Made by a program: the position numbers and the translations under genes | Shown here: positions 25,558 through 39,500 of the stretch, one piece after another | How the letters are laid out: each line of letters starts with the position of its first letter | How positions within the stretch are numbered: the first letter of the stretch is position 1 | Notes under the pieces: generated by a model | Seen by the model: only the letters and a program-made list of their open reading frames with translations | What the model was told of the DNA's origin: nothing | The model's database searches: none | Origin: Balanoglossus misakiensis | Lineage: Eukaryota > Hemichordata | Assembly: GCA_040954595.2 (NCBI GenBank) | Contig: CM082591.2 | Coordinates: 2,480,001 to 2,544,000 of the forward strand | Direction: 5' to 3' | DNA length: 64,000 nucleotides

Positions 25558-25672
25558 TGGCCATCTCTTTCCTCAAGTTCGTCTCTCCCTGCCTGTCTGT
25601 CTGTATCTCTCCCCCTCTCTTCTCTCTCTCTGTCTCTCCCTCTCTTCTCGCTGTATCTCTTTCTCTTATCTC
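25558..25672. repeat. CT-rich tract with CTGT units
   Basis: Pyrimidine-rich low-complexity DNA. It accounts for the Ser/Leu-rich frame on + and the Arg/Glu-rich frame on -. Confidence 0.85.
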
Positions 25673-28087
25673 CGGGATAGTACAATTATTACGATGCAAA
25701 AAAGCACCCATTGTTCACAATATGGCGTGACGCCAGAAGTTTCCGCTGGATATCTGCCGTTGAAAATGTTAAACTTTAAACCTGTAGTTTTTCAGTATAT
25801 ACAATTTGAATGCGACACACAGAAAGTCAATATTATATATTTGCACAGTTCAGACCGCCTGTAACACAACCAGAATATTACAACTTTTTCAGCCATGTGC
25901 GGATTTAGTGACACGAACACACTCAAGCGGAAGATTAAGATAGGCCGCACTCAACACATGTACACGTTAAATTTCGAATTTACCCCCAGGCAGAATGTTT
26001 TATCAAAAGTGTCATGGTCTGGCCTCATTTGCTGGTTGCTGGTTTTTCTATTTAATATTGTGTAATCGTAAAGTATCGTAAAATTTTATGTATGATAAGG
26101 CGAGCACCCCATAAGTCACATTACTTACGAGACGTTCGCCGCGCACGCGACATGTCGTCTGTCTGAAATTTGAAACTTTCTTTCTCGTTTCTGGCAGCAT
26201 GCGGCCATAATTTTAGAAAGGGTGTACAAGTTTTGTTAATCCGGGGCGTCGTGGACCAAAATCGCGCACGATTTCGTCAAAATTTGTATCACTTTGGAAA
26301 ATTTCTGGCTGTTTTTGTTCGAATTTTGCTGAAACGGGCACCGTGATCATCATGTATAATTGGTCCGTATCACATTCACCGCTGTTAGCCATACACAATA
26401 AACATCGATCGATAAGATAAAATCTTCGCGGTTTCCTTTTTGTTTTGCTTCGCGGATACAGACGATAATAAAGATAGTTGAAGTCCCATGAATACTAATG
26501 GGTACTTTTCAATAATCGAACAATCTGTTGCTTTCTAGTGTGCGCAGGCGCACATGAACAATGTGAAGTTATCAGAGATCGTTGTTTGAGGGGGTCATTT
26601 GCGATTCATGGCTCAGTCGTTTAGAAGTCAATTTTGTGTCGGCGATTTTAGGGTGGATAGATGTTGACTTGATTTCTTTAGTGTCAAGAGTACGGATACT
26701 ACATATAAAAGAGAATCATTATCTATATAATACAGTGGGGATAATTATCTATATGACACAGAGCGCTTGTTTGTACGTATACCCCATCCCCAACTACGAT
26801 CGTTTGTCCAGGCTTCTCAATCAATATTCTGTATGCTGTTCAGGAATTCGTGATTTTTTAGATTCACATAATTCTTTCGCTGTCATTCTGCTTCAGAGGC
26901 AACTTAGATTAATCGCCAGTACCTCTGTGAGGTACTCAACCAAATATCTCTTATTTAGTACAGTGTTGAGTATCACACACCCAATACAACCGAACGTCAA
27001 TTAGTAAAAGTTACGCATAGGCTACAATGAATTTGCATCTTTCAGTACAAAGTGTCGGTCAAATAATTTCGAAAGCCTATTTTATGCTAGACAGGCCAAG
27101 TTGAAGGAATTTCATTTGTGTTTACCCGACGTCCCAAAATTAACACATGTCCTCTGACATTCCCACGAGAATTCTTCGATCAAAGCGAAGGACGACCGAC
27201 AAGAATGCGAGCACTTTTTGTCGTTTCCCAAAAAATTCTATCCGCCCATTTAAACAGGCAGTTGGCAGGCAACTGTCTCAGACAGGTTGGCATTTTAATA
27301 AAGTTTCAATCTTTCGGGGAGTTTTTGTGCCCTTTCAGCAGTTATTAAACTTTTTTGACAAGCGATGAAAGTACCAGGCGTCAATGGCAACGTGTGAAGC
27401 CAGCCGCTAGGGTTGGTTTCCATTGATATAAAATGCACCTTTATGCTACAGCTAGCCGACAGCCCCAAGAAAGAACCCGCCTGATGGTACTTCTACATCT
27501 TCATTCACGTTTGATCTTTCCATCCGGGTACCAGCGCCATGGTAACCATTTATTTCGACTGGGCGCGGACTGGAGATGAGAACAAAGCTGTTTTGGGGGG
27601 CCGAGACTCAAATAAATAAAACAAACATTTTATGAAGAGACAAAACAAAGGGATTCGGCCAATAAAGGTTATTTTGTCGTCTTTGTGATTTTCGTCCACG
27701 AAGACAATGCTTGAGATAGATTATCAATACAGGTATCCGAGGAAAGGGGACAGGAATTCCTGTGATGGAAGGCGCCGTCTCAGGACAATCTCTAGACCCC
27801 AAAATATCCAACCAAAAACAAGAAACAAAGACATGACCCTGGAGGAAAGTAATGTTCGTGTTTTCGCGCTGTCACATTTTCTAGAACGGTAGAAATGATT
27901 ATTGTCGTATGGTATTGGAAGTTAAATGTTTGATATATGTTGTGTCCTGGGACTTTGCTAATGCTACTAAACTACAGTACAGCTTTCGTCATTCGAACAT
28001 CAGTACTGTTTTGTAAGAAAGAAACGGGTTTGCAAAATTCAAACGGCTGTAGCTGCTAGCCCTTGAGAACTAAATGTCATTTTCCAG

Positions 28088-28612
28088 CGTGAGAAAAACA
28101 TCACTGCGATGGACTTAAAGTTTGACGTTTCCATAGAAACCCAGCAAAGCATTGATATAATTTTTGTATGGCCTCGCAATGCCCACATGCGGGTACGTCT
28201 GTCCCAACAACTCGCCAGAAACACAAAAACGGCCTACCCACAGGCAATGAAAGAATGGACGTCCACTGGCAGACATAAGGATGCTTTTGAAAAAAAATAT
28301 TATGCCTATGAAAAAATAGACGGAAATAAACAATATACATGGTATAAAGAGATCCATGAAGGAATGCTGATTTCATATATGCGGGTAGCGGCCGTTGGCA
28401 AACTACATCATGGCCTTGTCAAGAAATACTGTACCAAAGATATTGATAAGACTATTGAAATGCTTTATAATTATATAAGGATATTATTCATTTTAGTCAG
28501 TTATAGTCAAAAGGGGCAGAAACGTTCGTTTATTAAAAATCGCAAAAGGTTATATTTTCTGAATGACCCTCCCCTACACACACGAGCGAACATCATCTGT
28601 CAAAATCCTTAA
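28088..28612 (+). other. Unidentified open frame with an upstream acceptor-like site
   Basis: A good acceptor (AATGTCATTTTCCAG, ending 28087) is followed by an open frame that runs through ATG 28109 to TAA 28610-28612, 167 codons from the ATG. The first 110 residues have a mixed, protein-like composition (EWTSTGRHKDAFEKKYYAYE, YTWYKEIHEGM), and the rest is AT-driven. No domain is recognised. A frame of this length is near the longest expected by chance in a 64-kb window. Confidence 0.17.
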
Positions 28613-29441
28613 CGCGTTCGTGTTCTACTTGAACATGCATTTGGTGGCGATGTAACTGTCGACGTTCTCGTCTTTGTCGAGAAATGATAGCCATTACGTG
28701 GCAATTACGTTCAGTTCATCGCACGCCGAAAATACCGTCCTTCCGAATGTGAACTTTGACCCCTGAAGAGTCTGTAAGCTATTGTGCGCAACAATGCAAT
28801 CGTGGAACCGATGGGGGAGAGAAATGATATTAATAATACACAAACCTTTCCGTCGGCTTTTTGATCGTCATAAGTGACACAATCAGATTGTGGGGGGGGG
28901 GGGGGGGGCAAGCACGAGGAATTTTGAAGGTCTATTACTTTGGGTTAGATGTCGCTGATTACGAAGGAGGGGATAACTATTGATTATGACGAGTTCGTTG
29001 ATTCATTACTCCAATTAAACCATCTTTCGCGCTATCTTCCTTCGTTTGTCTTTCACGGCGTATTAGCTTTGGAGATCTGTCAGAGACAATGCGAAACAAG
29101 CGATTACATCGGCCGCGTCGGCGTTACAGAGTAATCAAGACCCGCGCGCGTCTTCCGGGTCGGTTGCCACGAACTACCAGATCTTAAACATCGCTGTTTT
29201 TTCTACTTAATCGTCGCTTTAGCGAAAGGGGGGATAATGGTTTCACTTCCTTATCAAGATCGCTTCTTTTTTTCCCCGTCGTCTTTGAATAGACGAGTAA
29301 TTGCGCCGGTTGCCTCTCCAATCGCGGATGCAAGGAGCGCGCTGACAAGGATGTCACCATGATTACTTAGTCCAACAGGATGGAGAAAATGACTCTCTTA
29401 TTTTGCGCATGAGATTGATAACATAGGTTTTGCTGACCCCC

Positions 29442-30128
29442 GAGATCAATCCGGGATTTCACGAGATCAGCCGCGGGATTTGACATCTCTTGAAGTATGT
29501 CCAATCTTCTGGCGACATTCGAGAGAATTATGACAAATTACAGTTGTCAAAGTGACAACGCTGTTATCGGGAAGCGTTTAGAGCCAATCTATCCGTCTGA
29601 GAGATTTTTTATAGGAACAGATTATTTCTGCCAAAATCTGAGATGAAACCAAGTAGAGTTGAGTCAATTTGGAAAAAAAAACGTGCGTTGATGATATACA
29701 TGATTCATCTAAGAAAACATTAGCTAAAATGTTCAATTTTCTTACAAATATATTTTGCGTTTTTCTTACTTACAGTGGACGAAAGGGGCGGGATTTATCA
29801 CTCTTCTGAACAGATAACTGTTAGGGTGAATTTCTTGAAAATGGCATCTTGGTTCGTTTCCTTAAATGAATGTTAAAGCTATATAGCGATGGTGAAGGAC
29901 TTTTATATTATCTGAAGCTCTGCCTTCTGTCTTCAAACTGAAATGCTCAGTAAATTTGGAAAATTGGACAATTGTAAAACCGTCTGAGTCTCTTTCAACC
30001 CAGATTGTTCTTTTCAGATTAGCATTTTTGACATGGCACTAAAATCATGTCTTTCAAAATAATTTCTCAGATAGCTGACTTTGGCTTATCGGTGACCTAG
30101 AGATCAAGCCGAGATTTTCACGATATCA
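29442..30128. repeat. Pair of dispersed direct repeats about 660 bp apart
   Basis: 29442-29469 (GAGATCAATCCGGGATTTCA...) and 30100-30128 (GAGATCAAGCCGAGATTTTC...) match over about 28 bases with a few substitutions and one indel. Only the two ends of the given interval are repeated. Confidence 0.55.
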
Positions 30129-32313
30129 AATATGTAATCCCTTTTTCAAGCTCTTCATTAATATGCGACAAACGCGGGCGCGGATTTTTTTGCGGGTATC
30201 CGGCGATAGGTGCGGGCAAAGTAATTTGATTGAACTTGACTTTTAAACGGATTTCTTGGGATATTTCCTTACAGCGGAACGGAATGTGACCAAACGGTAG
30301 ATGAATTGTGCTCAGATAAGCCTGCGAGGTCGCCCTATCTGACGTTCCTCAGCGCGCGCGGTGATGTTGTCGCCAAACCCCACAAAGAAAACTCAGACAC
30401 GTCATCGCTACTGGGAAATCTTTTCTGGGTCGGACCGGAAATACAAAATGGCTATCTTTCACCAAAAGCGCGCCTTAACTTTGGTACAAATCTATCGTCT
30501 GCACTGACATAGACGAGCAGCTGTTTTTGGTTACACATTCTATCGTCTGCACAGATGCAGGTGAACGTACAGCTGTATTATCTAAACACTGAGAGTTGAT
30601 GAAGGCAGACAAGAAAGTCTGGCCAATTTGGTAACCTACAAATTTAGCCTCAGTAATCAACTTTACAGTCATTTAACATTGAAATGAAACGTTTCAATAC
30701 ACATGCCACGAACGTGACAGCATAAAGCACAGAAAATAAGGACACGTCTGAATCGCTTTTGGCATCAGTGTTATTACCAAGTTTACCATGACATAAGAGA
30801 GAATTAAAACCACAGAGGGGAGTTTTGAACTGCTTGACGTTTGATAGACTTCAAGGACAGGTGTAATTACCGGACAATCTTCAAAGTGGACAGTGGGCGT
30901 GCGGAAATGCGGTGCGCGATAAAAGTGTCCACCGGTGAGAAGAACTGCGCCAATTGTTACTTCTTTCTGGAAAGTTAATTTAGTTTTATTGTAAAGGTTT
31001 GGATGGTGATTAAAGTGATTGGTAACCACCGTGAGATGTTTGAAGTCTCCCGATCTGTCGTCAAGACGCTCTCTGTCAAGACTGCGAGGCTGAGATTGAT
31101 GGGGATTTAATAGGCTTGGGCTGGCAGTGTCATCCCACAAGCCGTTTGCTTTTGCTGACTTATTCTCCGGCGTTTTTATTTTTGTTGAGAGAAGGCAACT
31201 TTGATAAGTTCAGATAAACAGATCCTGTCAAACTGACAAGTGTTTGAACTTTACGGCTCGGTCCGCGGCCGAGGCCAAAAGTTGGACAAATCGATCGTTC
31301 TGGAGAACGGTCTCCGCTTGATTCTATGTAATAAAATTAACAGCGAAAGAACCTTGTGAGTTTTTTTCTGGAAGAACGTTCAGTTTATCGTCTGGTCGGT
31401 TTGAATGTCACATTTCTAAATATAGATTTTACATTTTAATCAGATCGGAGCAAAACTATTACAAAGAATACACTTCGTTTACGAACGACAAAGATTCGAT
31501 CGGATTTGATATTTCTCGCCGAGACTGCGAGTAATCATGCGTCGTTCCGCTAGCATTTTGGAAATGTTGGCGATTAGATTGCGCGCGCAACCTGTCGAAA
31601 GGTAAACCGGAGCGGGGAGTAACGACGGACGGAAATCGACGTTTTGTATCTCACTGCGGGGATATTTTGACAAATTGCTGACGTCATTACCGATGGTTGC
31701 CTATTAAGTCGAAAAGATCCGACGCAGAAGTCAAAACCACGCAGGGAAATCATCGTTCAAGTTGAAATCAACCTGACTTTTTGCTAATGTCAAACGACGG
31801 TGCGCCGTTTCAGTAGGTTGCTAATCTCTATCTGCAAGCGTGTGTGGGGGAAGAGTCCGCATCTGAAACTGAATCTAAATATAGTCCAGAAAACCGGGGA
31901 AACGTAAGTCAAGTCCTGACTTTATTAGTTCTTTGACCGAGTTCAAAATTCTTAATGATCTTCTAGTCAAGTTCGGTTATTAAAAAGTACATTTTCTGTG
32001 TTGTTGAAGTTTGGGACGGAAAAAATGAGTAATATGTATTATTCCCTAAAAACTGACAGCGAAAGAATGACTCACAGTTTCCGAGTTGTATCAATACAAC
32101 ATTAAGGCACAGGAGTCTAAAATTTGGGCAATTCTAAACTGCAGCTAATTGTCTTGTCACATTTTTTCTGAAACCTAAAAATAGTCGACACGGTCCGCTG
32201 AAAAAGCTAGGGTAAAAGACCCGAAATTCCGCAATCAAATTTTTGTTGAATTCGTCAGTGGCGTTCTCATTGTTCGAAAGCCACCGCGCCCTCTTTCTCA
32301 TCTTTGTTTCTGA

Positions 32314-32336
32314 CCCCCCCCCCCCCCCCCCCCCCC
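32314..32336. repeat. Poly-C tract, about 23 bases
   Basis: Longest of several C or G homopolymers. Others lie at 13317-13328, 28892-28908, 32976-32990, 38144-38157, 45650-45663 and 56831-56846. Confidence 0.95.
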
Positions 32337-33750
32337 ACCCCAAGTATCCAGGACACGGGCGGTGTTATACCACTGAAGATGTATCGATATTTTGTCTTAT
32401 TGTAACTTAAAATACCGCCATTTGACCTTCACTTGTGCAAAAATGTCGGTCGAAATTCGTTATTAACAATGATGTGGATTGTGCGTCTTAGGCGTAGTGC
32501 CTGGCCACCGGTAATTAACTTGCCGCGATCACTGTTCGCCGTTCCTCCACCTTTTGTAAATTAAGAAATTCCATTCTAAATAAGTCAGGCCAGCTTTCTC
32601 ATTAACTTGTGGTCGGTAACGTTTAACACGACAGCTGTCGGGGAAGTTGAAAAAAGAAGAAAGAAACTGTGAATGCAAATGAGGTCCAGACACACCTTAG
32701 TCCAGGTGGGCAAATCCTATCAAGCTGTCGATCAAATAAATTGTATCCTTTTGTCCTCACAAGATGTTCTCTAGTTTGACAATGCCTTTGGTTAGTTGCG
32801 ATGGGGTCTGTCGGGTTGTCTCGAGAGGTGAGAGTATGGTTAAAGTTTTCGAACTAAATTCCACTTATTCTGGCTTTCCAGTCACGTAGTCACGTGATCA
32901 CCTATCTCAGTATCAGCAGTAGGATTACTTTTGGAAAGAACTTCACAAGGGATGTATATTTTTTCATTTTAGTCTCCCCCCCCCCCCCCCATTTGAAGGC
33001 GTTATGATCACTTCCTGAAAGACACTTTCTTTTGCTGTACACTGTTGGATTTAATATCGATAATGAAGCGCTTGACGCCTCAACCCCTAACCCCGGAGCA
33101 CGTAGAAACGAAATGCACTTCATTATATCATAATCCCATCAGACGAGCCGACAATTTATTCCGCGCTAAATGAAATTTTGGTCGTCAAAAAAAAAACTTT
33201 TCAGTAAATTTTCGCGCTCACTTTGTATAGAAACGTTTACCAGAATCTGGTGAGAACAATGCTGTTTCGAATAAACGATTTAAGTTACGAAATTGCGAAA
33301 GTCCCCCGTTTTAAGAAGAATATCCTTTTTATGGTAAACATGATAGTCACGTGACATCTGAACAGGCCTGCTTCTCAATGCATTCGTCCAAACTTTTCAC
33401 TGATTCTTGTTATTCGTTGAATACTCCTGGTTCCTAATTAAGCTTGTAATTATATAGCTGTGGCAAGTTTATGTATCTAAGATTAATTTCCATTGTTTAT
33501 CGACTTCAAAATAGAAAAGACATTTTTTCAATAACTTTTCCGTTTATCGGCTCACTTGTTCTCAAGACTTTATGTCGCCAGCCTGCCACTGGATCTAAAA
33601 TTAATTATGGGGATTATATTAATGAGCGTTAGTGTGACGTCACTGTCTTACTTGAGTGTTGGTCAATTAAGAAAATGCATCTTCTCCCGAGAAAGCTTAT
33701 TCTAAAATTAAATGTTGGAGATTGAGAAGAGTGTCGTGGTGGACGACTAT

Positions 33751-33801
33751 CTGTCTGTCTGTCTGCCTGCCTCTCTGCCTGTCTGTCTGTCTCTCTCTCT
33801 G
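33751..33801. repeat. (CTGT)n/(CT)n compound microsatellite
   Basis: CTGT units interrupted by CTGC, ending in CTCTCTCT. Confidence 0.9.
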
Positions 33802-34660
33802 ACACTGATATGCGTACAGTATATGCCAACAACATAGCTGTCAAACATAGATACATTTGTACATGACTGCGGTACACGCAGAGTTCACAACCCGATAATA
33901 TTGACATTTTCGATTTGGTTTCTAGAAAAGGGGTGACTCTTTTTTCTCTAAGTTCCCTCTGACAACCGTCTTCTCCTAGTCATCAATATGCTAATTTGGC
34001 TGTCGATTGAAGGGCGCAGACTGAGGAGGCAAGACTCGTCGAGCTACAATAGTTTCACCCATGGTTGCACTTGCGTGTGTTATAGACCTCCAATTCTTAC
34101 CGCTCTCTCTCCATTGAATCGTCGGCATCTTCAAACCGAACGATTAACCATCGAGGTTCTATTTCATTTGGCGGGGTCAGCGGAGCCTCAATGGGGTCAC
34201 CCGCGAGTCTAGTGAGTTAGCGGGGTCAACCTAATGGAGGCTTTAACACAAATCGCACAGAGGCAATTTAAAACAAAATTTATGTCGTCAAAAAGTCCAT
34301 TTTGGCGCGAATGATACCGCCCCCGTGGGTGTATTTCTTCGCGCTCTGGCTGCACCTATCTTTCCCGGCGTCCTCGGGGTATCTTGAGCTCTATTATTTC
34401 CGCCACTAGAGGGCAGTCACCACATCGCTCGGGTGCCCAACTCACTTTTACACCATTTTTGCCCCGAGGAAGTGACGACTTTTCAAAAGTCACTTCCCCG
34501 GTATAAATGAATCAACCTAACCGACTGACCGACTCATTTATTTATTGAATGTTGACGGTAAATTGATTCAAGGGGGGATGATTCTGAATCGAAAACGTGG
34601 ACTTTCAGCTAGTAGGCCTGAAGTCATCTTTTACAAAAAAGACCGCAAATCGTGAAATAA

Positions 34661-34693
34661 GGTGTGTGTGTGTGTCTACGTGTGTGTGTGTTT
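34661..34693. repeat. (GT)n microsatellite with a short interruption
   Basis: Two GT runs separated by CTAC. Confidence 0.9.
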
Positions 34694-36349
34694 GCGCGGG
34701 TTTTTTTATCGTCTGCCTGCTCAAGCTGGCGTTTCGGCATGAATGACGCTGTCAGTGAGCAGGGCACAGCCGCGTGAAAGCACATGTCCACTTTGCAGAG
34801 CAGCTCCTTGAAGCAGAAAGAAATCGAGTGTCGTCTTTTTTTACCCAAATGCCCGCGAGCCACCCGTTGACAACAGACAGCGGTCTCAGTGACGTGTCCC
34901 ACTTTTCATTCGAGCGCAGTTTTTAGTTTTTTTGCTCATCTGTTGTGACTTTGAGTGAGGGGCAAAGCATCATGAAACAAAGAAGATTAATAATTATCTC
35001 ATACTTGTAGGTCTTATACAACATATAATCCCTGTTAATAGATATCCAACTCCGAAATGTGACCATTTATTGTAATGAGCAAAACCAAAAATAAACGAAC
35101 GGGTGTTTCCGGTCTGTATAATTGCCAGAGACCAAAAAAATCACTCCAGTCGGCGATTGGAAACAGTTTTTTAAATTATTCCGAATCTCGCAAACTGAAG
35201 AGTGACAAAAATACCGCTTGATTTGTGATGTGTGTGTTTGACTCACGACTATCTCACTGACTTCACAATTGACGCGGATGATCATTGGACGCAATGAAGT
35301 CTTAAGATTCTAACGGTTGACTGTCACCGACGTTCAATCAGAACGATCAGCGCCAACTGATGACTATTACAAACACTTCAAATCCGTTAATTGCCCAGAA
35401 AGTTAAAAGTTTGAACAATGAAAACGACAAATGATCGCGGACAATATAACAAATTGTAGTTTAAACACTTCGATCCGTTACTCAGCGAGAAGACAACTTA
35501 TGTTGTTGAATCCAATTTTACATACGCGTTCGTATATCATTCCATGGTAACGTGTTATTTTCAATTGAATGATCTAAAAATCAGTCAATCACATGAACAG
35601 TAAACCGCTTCATGTGTTGTTCCAAACAAGCCCTCGACGTGGTTAATTCTCCGGAATCTTCTCGGAGGTATATCTTACTAGAAATCTAAGCTTGGTATCA
35701 AGAGTCTTTCAAGAAGACATTATCAGTTCCAAGAGGGCTCTTGTTTTACCCCACTTGGTTCTCTGAGGAGTCTTGAAGGAGGTCGATATTTCCTCTTTTG
35801 GAAACTTTGAAATCGAACCTGTAAACCAGGGCAGTGGGCCAAAAGCAAACCAAGCGAAGTGTCATTTTTGTGCACGCACCGATACACATGTATTTTGAGA
35901 CACTTCAGAAAAACAAAAGCGGGCATGGCATGATCACTGATCCTGTTCTGAGTAAATCGTTAGAAAAGCTTGTAATTTTCAAGAGACTGAACAAACAGCG
36001 TAGCAACTCGGGTAAATATCGCGGATAAATAGGAAATTATGCGAGGGGGTTCTTTTGTCCGTGGCTTTAGCGTCGACGGAAGCGCGATGATTGGGTGAAT
36101 GTGAGAAGGGGACGGGTTTAATAGGGGATATTTACAAAGGGGACGAGCGCTCTGAATGGCACGAAAGATATCTTGTGTTCATGGGTGTTACATGGCCGGC
36201 AACTAAGGGAGAACCAGCGAACACACAGATCCCCAGTCCCTTTCTTGCCCTCGATGAATGTGAATTGATCGCGAGAACAAGGGGGGCTTTCAACCACACA
36301 AAATGGTCCGTAGCCGGGGCTCACAATCGTTCAATTATTCCGACAGAGA

Positions 36350-36530
36350 CAGCTAATTAAAATGGGACGTTAATTGTGTGTGTTTTAATTAACCCAAGTC
36401 GCGGTAAATGAGGTGCGACCAGGCTGGGTGAATAGGGCCCGAATATCAAGTAGGCTGGCTACGATCTTGGCTCGGATAAAGGGCTTACTATATTTGCACG
36501 ATTAATTTACGTGCAAATAGACCGGATAAT
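36350..36530. promoter_or_regulatory. Candidate enhancer: TAATTA sites and a POU inverted repeat
   Basis: CTAATTAAAATGG, GTTAATTGTG and TTTTAATTAACCC lie in 50 bp. About 100 bp later comes a perfect 10-bp inverted repeat, TATTTGCACG/CGTGCAAATA, with a 9-bp spacer (36491-36519). ATTTGCA is seven of the eight POU octamer bases, and the spacer holds ATTAAT. Confidence 0.4.
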
Positions 36531-39500
36531 GGTGACGAGACAGTGCCGGGGCTCACAGACAATGCCCGTTTTCGTTTTTTTGTGGCCTCTGGCTTTTCAG
36601 CGACTCTGAGCCATTGACAGGAGGGGGTAATGCAGGAGTGATTCCAGCGTTATATTTGCCCAATGGTTCAACGGGGGCCGCATCTCCGAGTCAACAACAC
36701 CAAGGGTATTAAACGTAAGGCTTTAGTCACTTTCACTCACACCAAGAAGTAGCCATAAGTAATCTCTTTGGCTTCTATTTGCCCCGCCCTTCATCCACTT
36801 CTATAGAGTGACCAACAACCAGACTAGGCCGCTCCGATTTCACTTCACTCAGCACCAAATGGGTTACTAACATGTATATTTCTCATTGAATTCTCCCGGC
36901 CTTGAAGACGCAACTATTGTCAGACTGGTTTCTTTAAAGTTGTTTTCCTCACCAACTCCTCGCATTTGAATGAAAAAGAGGGATGGCTTCTACGATCGCC
37001 AAAGCAGCGTTTTCTGTTTCTTGTTTTGTTTGTCTTGGAGTGCGCACGGTAGCCAAGTGGTTGTTTAAAATCGCATCCATCAATGTAAGGGTATCGCCGG
37101 CGAAGTGGTGAAAGTGATTACAGACACACCGGTGAAATTGACCAGAAATGTACATAAGGGGGGAGGTCGCTTTTGTGAAACGGATCACACGGCCGTGAAT
37201 TGTAGCTACTCTAATCGTTTCTCGCTGCCATTTCACAGCGACTTGCTCATATGTTGTCGTGTTCTCTGCTGTCCGGCCCTGTCAACGGCGTGTGCGTGCA
37301 ATCCATCAAGAAATCGAACGCTTGCAAAGGTGAGCGCGCGCGCATGCTCCGAGATTGCTTCAAGCAATAATGATACCTGGGTCAGACTTAGCGAGCGACA
37401 AGTTCTTTTCACCCAAGTAACTGCAATATTTGTGTTGAAGCTATAGACTTTTTTTCTCTCCAGTCACCTGACTTTTGACCAATTCGGGGGTGAAGACGGG
37501 TTGCTCCCCTGGGAGCGCGCCGCGTCCTTTCGCTCATGCAAAACGACTCGCCGCGCATTCACTGGAAAGTGTTGACTGTGTGGCCCCTTCAGTTTGGGGA
37601 GGAGGGGGGGGGGGCAAATCACCCGACCCCACATCGCGACTTTGCCCCTGGAAACACCGGAAATTGCACGGGTCGTCCGATATTACATCATATCGGAAAC
37701 AGGTTCTTTGTTGAACCCAACATGCGACCCACTTGATATTCGAGTTGTTAAAGAGAGTGAAGCAACACCATATATACGATGCAAGATTCTAATTGCCATG
37801 CCAACCTTCTCAATAAACAAGTAATTGACTAACCTCTAGAGGTTGTCCCTCTGTAAAGAGACGCATTTTCGGCTTCTTCTCCTCAAATGAAGGCTCCAGC
37901 TTCGCCGTTTTATTATTCGATTTCTGCAAGGACACAAACAACATTAAACTCGAATTATTTATTATGAATCATCAGCGTCCCTGGTTGCAGCTGAACGCGC
38001 GCATGGTTGTTTGATTGTACATCATTTCTGGGGACGGTGAGCTTTTTGTGTGTGTTTTTATGTAGGTCTCAAGTGAGAACATTGATACAGGCGAAATAAG
38101 CTCATTGTCAATTACTACAGAACAACGCGCGTTTGTCTCCCTACCCCCCCCCCCCCCTGCAAAGAGAACGCGTCCATCTCATTCTAACAGATGGCACAAG
38201 TTTACACAGAGTTCAAATTAAACTGATAAACGAAAGCAAAAAAAGGAATTCTGGAACGGAAATTAGACTGTGCGCAATTAAGTAAAAGTCGTGAACGAAA
38301 AAAAGGGTGATGCCTGGCTGTGTACGGTGACCGCCAGGCGCTGTTTATAATCAACATGAGAATCGTATCTCAGGATCGACATATGTTCCAATATGATTGT
38401 GTAGTCACAGCAAGTTTAGACTGTATGTAGCTCACAGTGACAGACATTCATAGTGCAATTTGAAAAAAAATATCTACGCGTGCAAAATTTAGTTGTGACC
38501 GACAGCCTCAAGTTTTAAGGAACGCATGCCAACTAAAAAAGTGGGCTGTTTCGAAATTTCTGCCGTAAAATCATCGCCTATTGGTGCACGGTTGTCGTGT
38601 GTTGGTTCACAGCGTGTTCATGCAGGCTTGTTACACACTCGCTGAAGCATATTCGGCTCTGATACTCTCAACCCAGTATCAGATAAACGGTGTTTAAACA
38701 CAGCCAGGCGAAGGGCGGCCCACAAAACTAACAAACCGTCGGTTCACGCAGCGAGCTCGTTTCCCGAACTGTCATCACTGACTGCTCGGAACTACTTGGC
38801 CCTAGCTGATTTATTGTAAGTTGACGAGGGATCTCCTCCACCCCCTCAATTAGAGCGGTAACTTTATGGAGCTAGCATTCACACGGAATTGTTAACTGGC
38901 CGTAATGATAGCCCGTGCCCCATCCATCTCCATTACACACATTTCCGACTCGCTGCGTTCTGACGTCACACCTCTCCGGCTACTTTCTGTCGTTTGGGCC
39001 AAAATTTTCACCATATCTTCACAATATTCTGGAGAATCTTGGACTGTAACATCGTAATCGTTATGATCTTGCTGTAATACAGCATTCACTCACGCATGCG
39101 CGTCATAATCGAACAAAGTTTGTTGTGACAAATTGCCAATCGACTGGATAAAGTTAGTGTCATTTTATGCCAATATGCCCACAACAGAATTTATAATTTT
39201 CGATGATAAATTTCCCCTTTTCCGTCAAATTCTACCGAGTATTCGATAATCATACCTTTCTGTCGTCCGAATCGACGTATAAGTTATTTTACATAACGGT
39301 TGTGGTATTAATTTTTCGTATTTTGACAGAACCTTCTGAATATTCCACCGAGCGGTTCGTTTTGCGGTTTGCTATTGACTGGCCTTTTTACACTTATTTT
39401 GTGAACGAGCCAGAAATGTATTAGCATGGGCATGAATTGCCACAAAAGCGGACAAAAACCTATCAACAAGACTCTTTGCACTGCCAAAGCAGATCTATTA

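Noticed and set aside
30694-31140. 148-codon minus-strand frame with a hydrophobic C-terminal stretch
   Set aside because: No family recognised and no convincing splice sites. A few frames of this length are expected by chance in 64 kb.
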